Assembly: GCA_039916225.1 (NCBI GenBank) | Contig: JBDSLU010000129.1 | Span: 1-5,958 of the forward strand | Direction of reading: 5' to 3' | DNA length: 5,958 nt | Origin: JBDSLU01 sp039916225 | Lineage (GTDB): Bacteria > Acidobacteriota > Vicinamibacteria > Vicinamibacterales > Vicinamibacteraceae | Part shown: in pieces, positions 1-5,780 of the stretch | Layout: every line of letters begins with the position of its first letter | Numbering within the stretch: position 1 is the stretch's first letter | Notes under the pieces: model-generated | Database searches by the model: none | What the model saw: the letters and a program-made list of their open reading frames with translations, nothing else | What the model was told of the DNA's origin: nothing | Translations under genes and position numbers: made by a program

Positions 1-246
1 GAGACCTTCGTGCCCGAAGCCGTCAAGCACGAGGGTTACATCCGCGTGAAGATCCTCAAGAAGCGGGCGGTGCTGCTCGGCACGGTGCCGGCCAACCACA
101 CCTTCCGCTTCGAGCTGGAGTTCGAGAACGAGGCGCTGCGCCAGAAGTGGATAGCCTCGGCGGCGCATCAGCGCGTGTGGCCGCCGGTCGAGGCGACCAT
201 GACCACGACCAAGGACTACCCGGTCGTCCTCTACGACGAAGTCTGA
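1..246 (+). CDS. 3' end of an unrecognised protein, possibly a dimeric alpha/beta-barrel (ferredoxin-like) fold
   Basis: The reading frame is open from the first base of the window, so the start lies upstream; a GTG at 10 is in frame but has no clear ribosome binding site. About 81 C-terminal residues are visible. They suggest alternating strands (GYIRVKIL, RAVLLGTV, TFRFELEFE), an amphipathic helix (NEALRQKWIASAAHQRVW) and a final strand (YPVVLYDEV). The helix pattern W-x-A-S, then Q-R-x-W, and the closing strand recall the C-terminal part of L-rhamnose mutarotase and other dimeric alpha/beta-barrel proteins. This is pattern memory only, not an alignment, and the function is unassigned. The frame ends at TGA 244-246, 82 bases before the start of the sugar isomerase-like gene. 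If the mutarotase resemblance is real, the two genes could share a carbohydrate theme. That the frame is coding is likely; the family is a guess. Confidence 0.6.
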   Translation, partial: ETFVPEAVKHEGYIRVKILKKRAVLLGTVPANHTFRFELEFENEALRQKWIASAAHQRVWPPVEATMTTTKDYPVVLYDEV

Positions 247-270
247 TCGGATCGCCCGGCGCGTCCGCGC

Positions 271-293
271 TATGCTCAGTGGAGGTCAGACCA
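271..293 (+). promoter_or_regulatory. Possible promoter -10 element followed by a GntR-like dyad upstream of the isomerase-like gene
   Basis: TATGCT at 271-276 matches four of six bases of the TATAAT consensus and would put transcription start near 283. No convincing -35 element is seen 16-18 bases upstream. Directly after it, AGGTCAGACCA at 283-293 contains the dyad GGTC-A-GACC. This matches the FadR-type GntR operator pattern TNGTNNNACNA except at its first base. An operator over the start point would suit repression relieved by a sugar-derived ligand, but no regulator gene is visible. Both assignments are inference from short motifs. Confidence 0.25.
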
Positions 294-317
294 CTTTCGC
301 CGCGCCGAGGGCGCGCC

Positions 318-323
318 AAGGAG
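318..323 (+). promoter_or_regulatory. Ribosome binding site that fixes the start of the isomerase-like gene
   Basis: AAGGAG lies five bases before the ATG at 329. This favours the 329 start over the in-frame ATG at 272, which has no comparable site and would add 19 residues in front of a well-formed twin-arginine signal. Confidence 0.8.
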
Positions 324-328
324 CACGG

Positions 329-1360
329 ATGTCCGCACCGCTCGATCGACGGGAGTTCCTCGCGCGCACGACGCTCGGCGCGGCAGTTCTGGCGATGCCG
401 TTGCCGGGGGTGTCGGCCCAGACCGCGGGTCAGGGTGCGGCGCCCGCGGCCCCCGCCGGCATGTTCGTCTCGCTGCCGCCGTGGGCGGTGGCCCGCAACG
501 TCGGCTGGCCGGAGCAGGCGCGGCTGGCGGCGCGGGTCGGTTACAAGGGCATCGACTGGGCTTTCGGGTCGGCCAGGACGGCCGGCGTCGACGTCACCAA
601 GGCCTTGCTCGCCGAGTTGGGCATCGTGGCGACGATCACCAACCTGCCGATGCAGAACCCGCTCGGCGCCGACGATGCCGCCTTCGAGGCGCAGCTGCCC
701 AAGCTGGCCGAGGATGCGGCCTTCTGCCGGGCCATTGGCTGCCGGCGCTTCCAGCTCGTGCTCGGCGCCACGACCGTCGACGGGCAGTCCAAGGAGGAGC
801 GCTGGACGCTGGTGCAGCGCCGGTTGGCCGCGCTCGGCGGCGTGCTGGCCAAGCACGACGTGTCGCTCAGCCTGGAGTTCCTGGGGCCACTGATGTTCCG
901 CCGGGCCCGGCAACGGCCCGGGGCACCGCCGCCCGACCCGGCCGCGCCGCCGCCTCCGCCGCCGGTGCCGTTCGTCTGGACGCTGCCCGAGACACTGCGG
1001 CTCTGCGAGGCGTCGGGGCCGAACATCGGCGTCACCCTCGACGCCTGGCACTGGTATCACTCCGGCGGCACCGTCGCCGACATCCGTGCCGCCAAGGCCG
1101 CGCGGATCCTGCACATCCACGTCTCCGACGCCAAGACGATGCCCCCCGAGGACGTCCTCGACAACATGCGCCACCTGGCCGGTGAGGGGGTCATCGACCT
1201 GGTCGGCTTCTTCCAGGCGCTGAAGGCCATCGGCTACCAGGGCGGCGTCGCGCCCGAGACGATCGGGCCGCGCATCCCGGACGGCATGCCGCCCGAGGAG
1301 AGCGCCAAGCTGGCGCTCGAGGCGACGACGGCCATGCTCAAGCGCGCCGGCGTGGCGTAA
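329..1360 (+). CDS. Tat-exported sugar phosphate isomerase/epimerase family protein (TIM barrel)
   Basis: The product has 343 residues. Residues 6-14 (DRREFLART) form a twin-arginine motif, followed by a hydrophobic stretch and a probable cleavage site after VSA at 28-30, so it should be exported folded, probably to the periplasm. The mature part matches the xylose isomerase-like TIM barrel (AP endonuclease 2 superfamily). Barrel landmarks are KGIDWAFG at 73-80, LSLEFLGP at 180-187, IGVTLDAWHWYHSGG at 233-247, ILHIHVSDA at 260-268 and VAPETI at 307-312. By family analogy E183, D238, H264 and E310 are the likely metal ligands. The family isomerises or epimerises sugars and related polyols; the substrate cannot be read from sequence. 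Residues 190-214 form an unusual proline-rich insertion with six consecutive prolines at 207-212. A non-catalytic or dehydratase-like role is possible, because many exported members are uncharacterised. Start chosen by AAGGAG at 318-323. Confidence 0.88.
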   Translation: MSAPLDRREFLARTTLGAAVLAMPLPGVSAQTAGQGAAPAAPAGMFVSLPPWAVARNVGWPEQARLAARVGYKGIDWAFGSARTAGVDVTKALLAELGIVATITNLPMQNPLGADDAAFEAQLPKLAEDAAFCRAIGCRRFQLVLGATTVDGQSKEERWTLVQRRLAALGGVLAKHDVSLSLEFLGPLMFRRARQRPGAPPPDPAAPPPPPPVPFVWTLPETLRLCEASGPNIGVTLDAWHWYHSGGTVADIRAAKAARILHIHVSDAKTMPPEDVLDNMRHLAGEGVIDLVGFFQALKAIGYQGGVAPETIGPRIPDGMPPEESAKLALEATTAMLKRAGVA

Positions 1361-1373
1361 CACTGCCCGGGAA

Positions 1374-1398
1374 GCCGGCCGGTCCGATGCGGCCCGGC
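1374..1398. other. Weak GC-rich inverted repeat between the isomerase-like and M16 peptidase genes
   Basis: GCCGGCC at 1374-1380 can pair with GGCCCGGC at 1391-1398 with one bulged base and a ten-base loop. No T tract follows, so it is a poor intrinsic terminator. In such GC-rich DNA a chance origin is plausible. Confidence 0.2.
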
Positions 1399-1446
1399 TC
1401 GCCCCGGCCTCGGCCCAGCCGCCCGCCTGGGGTTTGCAGGGGCGGC

Positions 1447-1461
1447 TATCATCGAAGGGTG
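1447..1461 (+). promoter_or_regulatory. Candidate promoter for a leaderless M16 peptidase transcript
   Basis: TATCAT at 1447-1452 differs from the -10 consensus TATAAT at one base. Six bases separate its end from the GTG start codon at 1459, so transcription would begin at about the start codon. The only purine run close to the GTG (GAAGG at 1454-1458) touches it and is too close to act as a normal ribosome binding site. A GGGG run near 1439-1442 is rather far away. No good -35 element is seen. Confidence 0.35.
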
Positions 1462-4344
1462 AAGCTTTTGCAATTGGCTCGGATTCTGTGGCTGGCGGCC
1501 GCATGCGCGGCAGCCGTCCCTACCATCCTCCCGGCCCAGGCTCCGGCGCGGGCCGCGGCTCCCGCTGCGGCGCAGGCGACCGCGCCGCCGGCCGAGACCG
1601 CGCCGCTGACGATCCCGGTGCCGGTCGACCCGCGGATCACCGTGGGCACGCTGCCGAACGGGCTGCGCTACTACATCCGGCACAACACCAAGCCGGAGGG
1701 CCGCGCCGAGCTCCGCCTGGTCGTCAATGCCGGCTCGGTGCTCGAGGACGACGACCAGCGCGGCCTCGCGCACGTCGTCGAGCACATGGCCTTCAACGGC
1801 ACGCGGCACTTCCCGAAGCAGGACATCATCTCCTTCCTGCAGTCGACCGGGATGCGCTTCGGCGCGCACGTCAACGCCAACACCAGCTTCGACCAGACCG
1901 TCTACCAGCTGCAGATTCCGACTGACGACGCGGCGGTGATCGATCGGGCGCTGCTGGCGCTCGAGGACTGGGCCGTCGGCGTCTCCTTCGACGCCGACGA
2001 GATCGACAAGGAACGCGGCGTCGTGCTCGAGGAGTGGCGGCTGGGGCTCGGCGCCGACGCGCGCCTGCTGCAGAAGCAGCTGCCGGTCATGCTCAAGGGA
2101 TCGCGTTATGCCGATCGGCTGCCGATCGGGACGCCGGACAGCATCCGCACCTTCGCGCCGGAGCGGCTCAAGCAGTTCTACAAGGACTGGTACCGCCCCG
2201 ACCTGATGGCCGTGGTCGCGGTGGGCGACTTCGACGCGGCGGCGGTCGAGGCGCTGATCAAGACGCACTTCTCGCGCGTGCCGGCGGCGACGGCGCCGAA
2301 GCCGCGACCGCGCTTCGACGTGCCCGAGCATCCCGGCACGCGCTTCACCATCGCCACCGATCCCGAGGCGACGGTGACCGTGGTGAACGTATCGAGCGCG
2401 ATCACCGCCCGCGACCAGACGACGATCGGCAACTATCGCCTGCAGACCGCCGAGCGCGCCGTTTCCGGGCTGCTCTCGGCGCGGCTCGGCGAACTGTCAC
2501 AGAAGCCCGACGCGCCGTTTCTCGCCGCCGGCACCAATCGCAGCCTGTTCGTCTCGGCCGCCGAGCTGACCTCGATGACCGCGGTCGTGCCCGACGGCGG
2601 CGTCGAGAAGGGGCTCGCCGCGCTGTTCGCCGAAGCCGATCGGATGACCACGTTCGGCATCACCGAGACCGAGCTCGAGCGCTACAAGGTGGCAACGCTC
2701 CGCGCCTACGAGCGCCTGTCGCTGTCCCGCGACGAGCACCTCTCGGGCACGCTGGCCGATGAGTACATCCGCAATTTCATGCAGCAGGAACCGATCCCGG
2801 GCATCAACTACGAGTTCGCCCTGATCAAGCGCTTCCTGCCGACCATCACGCTCGCCGAGGTCAACGGGATCGCCAAGACGTGGATGCCCGACCGCAACCG
2901 CGTCGTCGCCGTCAGCGCGCCGCAGAAGACGGGCGTCGCGGTGCCCGACGAGGCCAGGCTGAGCGCGATCATCAGCGGCGGCAGCGGCACCGGCCTCACC
3001 GCCTACGTCGACGCGGTCAGCCAGAAGCCGCTGCTCGACAAGCCGCCGACGCCCGGCCGCATCGTCAAGACCGAAGAGAAGCCGGCGTTCGGCATCACCG
3101 AGTGGACGCTCTCGAACGGCGCCCGGGTCGTGGTCAAGCCGACGACGTTCAGTCGCGATCAGATCCTGTTCCGGGCCTTCAGCCCGGGCGGGACGTCGCT
3201 CGCCTCTGACCGCGACTTCATCGCCGCGGACACCGCCAGCCAGGTGATCTCGCAGGGCGGCCTCGGCGGCTGGACGCGGATCGATCTGAGCAAGAAGCTG
3301 GCAGGTCACACCGCCTCGGTCCGTCCCGAGATCGACGAGATGCGCGAGGGCGTCCTCGGCGGCAGCGACAAGGACGATCTGGAAACCCTCTTCCAGCTGC
3401 TCTACCTGACCGTCGTCGAGCCGCGGGCCGATCCCGATGCCTTCCGCGCGATGGTCACGCAGCTGCAGGCCGGCCTGTCCAACCGCAACCTCGAGCCTGA
3501 AGCGGCCTTCAACGATACGCTCAACGCCGCGGTCACCCAGAACCACCTCCGCTCGCGCCCGCTGACCCCCGAGCTGGTCGGCGAGATGAGCCTCGACAAG
3601 TCGCTGGCGTTCTACAAGGATCGCTTCGCCGACCTGAGCGACTTCACGTTCGTGTTCGTCGGCAGCGTCGACACCGTGACCTTGAAGCCGCTGGTCGAGA
3701 AGTACGTGGCCAGCCTGCCGTCGATCAACCGGCGCGAAAAGGGCCGCGACGTCGGCATGCGCCCGCCCGACGGCGTGGTCGAAAAGGTCGTCAAGAGCGG
3801 CCGCGAGCCGAAAAGCCAGGTGAGCGTGGTGTTCTCGGGCCCGTTCGTCAACACGCCGCGGGAGCGCCTGATCCTGCGCGGCGTGACCGACGCGCTCGAA
3901 GGCAACCTGCAGCGGGTGCTGCGCGAGGAGCTGGGCGGCACCTACGGCGTCAGCGTCGATCCGCAGTTCGCCAAGCTGCCGACGCCGTCCTATCGGGTGT
4001 CGATTTCGTTCGCCTGCGACCCGGCCCGCACCGACGCCCTGGTCAAGGCGCTGTTCGACACGATCACGCAGTTCAAGACGAACGGGCCGGGCGAGAACCA
4101 GATGGCCGATGCCCGCGCCGCCCTGGCCCGTGACTATGAGGTGAACAGCAAGGAGAACAGCTACCTGCTCAATCAGATCACGTTCGCCTACGAGCACGGC
4201 GAGGATCTGCAGGGGGTGTTCGATCGCAAGACGCTGAACGCGCAGCTGACGGCGGAAGCCGTGACCGAAGCGGCCCGCCGGTATCTCGATCTGCAGCGTT
4301 ACGTGAAGGTGACGCTGGTCCCCGCGGGCGAGCCCGCGCCGTAG
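1459..4344 (+). CDS. Secreted M16 family zinc metallopeptidase, PqqL-like, four-domain single chain
   Basis: The product has 961 residues, close to E. coli PqqL-type proteins of about 930. The GTG at 1459 is preferred because it gives a basic-then-hydrophobic signal peptide (about residues 1-28, cleavage near PAQA). Longer in-frame starts add a proline- and arginine-rich stretch. After an Ala/Pro linker come an active M16 N-terminal domain (about 57-205), an M16 C domain (about 230-415) and a second pair (about 545-700 and 705-890). The inverted zinc motif HVVEH is at 105-109 (ligands H105 and H109, catalytic base E108). The third ligand is in ERGVVLEEW at 185-193 (E191 or E192). The second half lacks HxxEH (ADTASQVI occupies that region) but keeps R822 and Y829 in LREELGGTYG, the pair that in M16 enzymes binds substrate. 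It should therefore be a working clamshell peptidase that degrades short or unfolded peptides in the periplasm. The stop is followed by a long spacer, so no downstream operon partner is evident. Confidence 0.93.
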   Translation: MKLLQLARILWLAAACAAAVPTILPAQAPARAAAPAAAQATAPPAETAPLTIPVPVDPRITVGTLPNGLRYYIRHNTKPEGRAELRLVVNAGSVLEDDDQRGLAHVVEHMAFNGTRHFPKQDIISFLQSTGMRFGAHVNANTSFDQTVYQLQIPTDDAAVIDRALLALEDWAVGVSFDADEIDKERGVVLEEWRLGLGADARLLQKQLPVMLKGSRYADRLPIGTPDSIRTFAPERLKQFYKDWYRPDLMAVVAVGDFDAAAVEALIKTHFSRVPAATAPKPRPRFDVPEHPGTRFTIATDPEATVTVVNVSSAITARDQTTIGNYRLQTAERAVSGLLSARLGELSQKPDAPFLAAGTNRSLFVSAAELTSMTAVVPDGGVEKGLAALFAEADRMTTFGITETELERYKVATLRAYERLSLSRDEHLSGTLADEYIRNFMQQEPIPGINYEFALIKRFLPTITLAEVNGIAKTWMPDRNRVVAVSAPQKTGVAVPDEARLSAIISGGSGTGLTAYVDAVSQKPLLDKPPTPGRIVKTEEKPAFGITEWTLSNGARVVVKPTTFSRDQILFRAFSPGGTSLASDRDFIAADTASQVISQGGLGGWTRIDLSKKLAGHTASVRPEIDEMREGVLGGSDKDDLETLFQLLYLTVVEPRADPDAFRAMVTQLQAGLSNRNLEPEAAFNDTLNAAVTQNHLRSRPLTPELVGEMSLDKSLAFYKDRFADLSDFTFVFVGSVDTVTLKPLVEKYVASLPSINRREKGRDVGMRPPDGVVEKVVKSGREPKSQVSVVFSGPFVNTPRERLILRGVTDALEGNLQRVLREELGGTYGVSVDPQFAKLPTPSYRVSISFACDPARTDALVKALFDTITQFKTNGPGENQMADARAALARDYEVNSKENSYLLNQITFAYEHGEDLQGVFDRKTLNAQLTAEAVTEAARRYLDLQRYVKVTLVPAGEPAP

Positions 4345-4362
4345 CGGTCGTTGTCGCTGTTC

Positions 4363-4401
4363 GTCTTCGACCACTTGCTGCCCGAAGACGGGCAGCAGTG
4401 G
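4363..4401 (+). other. Two mutually exclusive hairpins just downstream of the M16 gene
   Basis: CCACTTGCTGCCC (4371-4383) pairs with GGGCAGCAGTGG (4390-4401) with one bulged T and a six-base loop, giving a 12-pair stem. GTCTTCG (4363-4369) pairs perfectly with CGAAGAC (4383-4389), which occupies that loop, so the two stems exclude one another. The long stem begins 27 bases after the stop codon and may protect or end the M16 message. No T tract follows, so a standard intrinsic terminator is not supported. Confidence 0.5.
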
Positions 4402-4480
4402 CATCGATCGGCCGCCTCGCTGGCCGGAGCGGCGTGTAGCGCAACATGACACTCTGGATGCCAACTGTTCACCTTTCGCG

Positions 4481-4510
4481 GTGGCGGATCGTGGCGGATC
4501 GAGGGGCATC
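4481..4510. repeat. Short tandem repeat, two exact ten-base units plus a degenerate third
   Basis: GTGGCGGATC occurs twice without a gap at 4481-4500. The next ten bases (4501-4510, GAGGGGCATC) match it at seven positions. It lies outside any supported gene; replication slippage or a protein-binding repeat would both fit. Confidence 0.6.
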
Positions 4511-4543
4511 GGGGAAGGGGCGCATCAGGGACGGAGAAGCGTC

Positions 4544-4593
4544 CGGGGCATGGGCCTTGCAGCGCTCACGGCATGCCCCGCCGCCGCATGCCG
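4544..4593. repeat. Overlapping inverted repeats
   Basis: CGGGGCATG (4544-4552) is perfectly complementary to CATGCCCCG (4572-4580) across a 19-base loop. CGGCATGC (4569-4576) is perfectly complementary to GCATGCCG (4586-4593) across a nine-base loop. The middle segment can pair only one way at a time. No T tract follows either stem. Confidence 0.4.
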
Positions 4594-4825
4594 TCGAAGC
4601 ACTGGGAATCCGAGCTCCTTCGTCTTGGTCGCCGTCTCGTATGTGACGCCGCGACGACCGGAACGCAGCTGGCCCTGGGCGGATTCGAACAGATCGAGTC
4701 GGCCATCTCCCAGGCGGTCGGGCCTGCCGGCGAACGGCGCGGCCTTCGCCTCGTCGCCATCGACGGCCGCCTCGTGCCGGATTGTTTGGCCGGCGAATAA
4801 ATAGGCCGCCGCACCCCGACGTAAG

Positions 4826-4843
4826 GGAGGGGAGATGCCCTCC
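4826..4843 (+). promoter_or_regulatory. Hairpin over the ribosome binding site and start codon of the concanavalin-like gene
   Basis: GGAGGG at 4826-4831, the core of the ribosome binding site, is perfectly complementary to CCCTCC at 4838-4843. The six-base loop (4832-4837) contains the ATG at 4835. Folded, the six-pair stem would hide the ribosome binding site. The pairing is read directly; a regulatory effect is inference, and a purine-rich site followed by pyrimidine-rich codons could pair by chance. Confidence 0.45.
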
Positions 4844-5716
4844 ATCCCCGCTTCGTCCATCCGGCCGTTTTGCCGGGTTTTTTCGCGGTACACCGCGGCT
4901 TCTTGCGGCTTGGCCCAGCTTGCCGCGCCCGGCCTGATCGCTCGGGGCGCCGCGCCCCGGGGGCAGGCTCCGCCGACGGTCGCGGCGAAGCCGCAGGCGC
5001 CGGAGTGGGCCTATCCAGGTACGGCGACCCGGACCCAGGTGCCGCCACCGCCCGATTTCCGGCGCGCGAGCACCCACCACCGGATCCCGATCGGCATCTT
5101 CGAAGGGCAGTCCGACGTCGGGACGGCCGTCGTCCCGGGCAGCGCCACCTTCGACGCCGCCCGCGGCGCGTACACGATTTCGTCGGCCGGCTACAACATC
5201 TGGTACTACCGCGACGAATTCCGGTTCCTGTGGAAGCGGATGTCGGGCGACGTCTCTTTGGCCGCCGACATCGCCTATCCCGATCCGAACGGCTACGGCG
5301 ATCGCAAGGCGGTGCTCGTCATCCGCCAGGATCTCGAGGACGATGCCATCGAAGTCGTTGTCGCCCCGCACGGCGCCGGGATGATCCAGTTGGCGCAGCG
5401 ACCGACCAGGGGCGCGCGGGTGACGGACCTCGAGTTCCGGGTCGGGAGCCGTGGCGGGCGACCCGGCGGCACCTCGCCCGACAGCCTCGTCCCGATCATG
5501 GCGCAACGGGTCGGGCTGGAAAAGCGCGGCGACACCTACGCCCTGTTCGTCAGCCTCGAAGGCGAGCCGATGAAGCAGTGGGGGCCGACGACGACGCAGA
5601 AGATCGCCGGGCCGTTCTACGTCGGCATCGGCTTCTGCTCGCATCTGCCGGACGTCGTCGACACCGCCGTGGTCTCGAACGTGGTGCTCGAGAACGCGGC
5701 AGGGAAGGTCCGCTAG
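4835..5716 (+). CDS. Probable exported protein with a concanavalin A-like (DUF1349-type) domain
   Basis: The product has 293 residues from the ATG at 4835, which has AAGGGAGG about four bases upstream. Residues 1-45 have a basic stretch (RPFCRVFSRY), a weakly hydrophobic segment (about 20-36) and a possible cleavage site after RGQA at 42-45, a poor but possible signal peptide. A Pro/Ala-rich linker with EWAYP at 57-61 follows. From about 88 to 288 the sequence reads as a beta-sandwich: EGQSDVG at 90-96, FDAARGAYTI at 106-115, NIWYYRDEFRFLWK at 121-134, SGDVSLAADI at 137-146, RKAVLVIRQ at 157-165 and GPFYVGIGFCSH at 259-270. These segments resemble concanavalin-like domains of secreted acidobacterial proteins, often named TolB- or biopolymer-transporter-related. 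No catalytic residues are evident; carbohydrate binding is a guess. A terminator-like hairpin at 4859-4883 falls inside codons 9-17, so the true start may be further downstream (an in-frame TTG lies at 4910). The domain is much better supported than the N terminus. Confidence 0.8.
   Translation: MPSIPASSIRPFCRVFSRYTAASCGLAQLAAPGLIARGAAPRGQAPPTVAAKPQAPEWAYPGTATRTQVPPPPDFRRASTHHRIPIGIFEGQSDVGTAVVPGSATFDAARGAYTISSAGYNIWYYRDEFRFLWKRMSGDVSLAADIAYPDPNGYGDRKAVLVIRQDLEDDAIEVVVAPHGAGMIQLAQRPTRGARVTDLEFRVGSRGGRPGGTSPDSLVPIMAQRVGLEKRGDTYALFVSLEGEPMKQWGPTTTQKIAGPFYVGIGFCSHLPDVVDTAVVSNVVLENAAGKVR
4859..4883 (+). terminator. Terminator-like hairpin with a six-T tract inside the 5' end of the called gene
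   Basis: CCGGC (4861-4865) pairs with GCCGG (4872-4876) around a six-base loop, extended outward by T4860-G4877 and A4859-T4878. Six T residues follow at 4878-4883. This is the only classical intrinsic-terminator shape in the window. It lies 24-48 bases after the called ATG at 4835. It may end a transcript from the upstream spacer, act as an attenuator, or be a coincidence of codons 9-17. GGCCGG at 4788-4793 is complementary to CCGGCC at 4861-4866 and could compete with the stem. Confidence 0.45.
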
Positions 5717-5734
5717 TGTCCCGACTCGGGACAC
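5716..5734. promoter_or_regulatory. Perfect 19-base dyad overlapping the stop codon
   Basis: GTGTCCCGA (5716-5724) and TCGGGACAC (5726-5734) are perfectly complementary around the single base C5725. The first base of the dyad is the last base of the TAG stop. A one-base centre is typical of a DNA site for a dimeric protein; as RNA it would fold with a slightly larger loop. No T tract follows, so a standard terminator is unlikely. It may be an operator for the DUF1579-type gene 99 bases downstream or a copy of a dispersed repeat. Confidence 0.45.
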
Positions 5735-5780
5735 AGATGGCCGTGGCCGACATCGCCGGGCGCGAGTCGCGATAGGCTCT

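Larger units (their letters stand above)
4345..4834. other. 490-base spacer without a convincing gene, rich in inverted repeats
   Basis: Between the M16 stop and the next start no reading frame resembles a known family. The best candidate is a 75-residue frame at 4573-4800 (+). Most of its codons end in G or C (about three quarters), but it has no ribosome binding site and is unrecognised; a 122-residue frame on the other strand (4525-4893) overlaps it. The stretch contains competing hairpins at 4363-4401, a tandem ten-base repeat at 4481-4510, overlapping inverted repeats at 4544-4593 and a small AT-rich patch at 4796-4803. It could hold a gene remnant, an untranslated leader for the gene at 4835 or a small RNA. 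None of these is demonstrated. Confidence 0.5.

Noticed and set aside
272..328. Upstream ATG at 272 as the start of the isomerase-like gene
   Set aside because: It would add 19 residues in front of the Tat signal and lacks a ribosome binding site, while the ATG at 329 has AAGGAG at good spacing.
56..1504. Long open frame of 482 codons on the minus strand opposite the isomerase-like gene
   Set aside because: The translation is Arg/Gly/Pro-rich low-complexity sequence without a recognisable family. It is the usual shadow of a gene with G/C-ending codons.
1495..1506. Possible lipobox (A-A-A-C at residues 13-16) in the M16 signal peptide
   Set aside because: The -3 position is Ala instead of Leu or Val and the hydrophobic core before it would be very short. 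Cleavage near PAQA by signal peptidase I fits better.
4363..4401. The two competing stems forming together as an H-type pseudoknot
   Set aside because: The connecting loops would be one base and zero bases across long stems, which is sterically implausible. Mutual exclusion is the better reading.
2497..4509. Long open frame of 670 codons on the minus strand opposite the M16 gene
   Set aside because: It lies almost wholly opposite a well-supported M16 peptidase and has no domain or signal. Codon bias of the sense gene explains it.
4681..4690. T-loop-like GTTCGAATCC on the minus strand, suggesting a tRNA
   Set aside because: The flanking bases cannot form a five-pair T stem. The match is mostly the palindrome TTCGAA.
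4469..5734. 421-codon minus-strand frame covering the spacer and the concanavalin-like gene
   Set aside because: The plus-strand protein over most of this span has clear domain character, while the minus-strand translation is Arg/Gly/Pro-rich without motifs.
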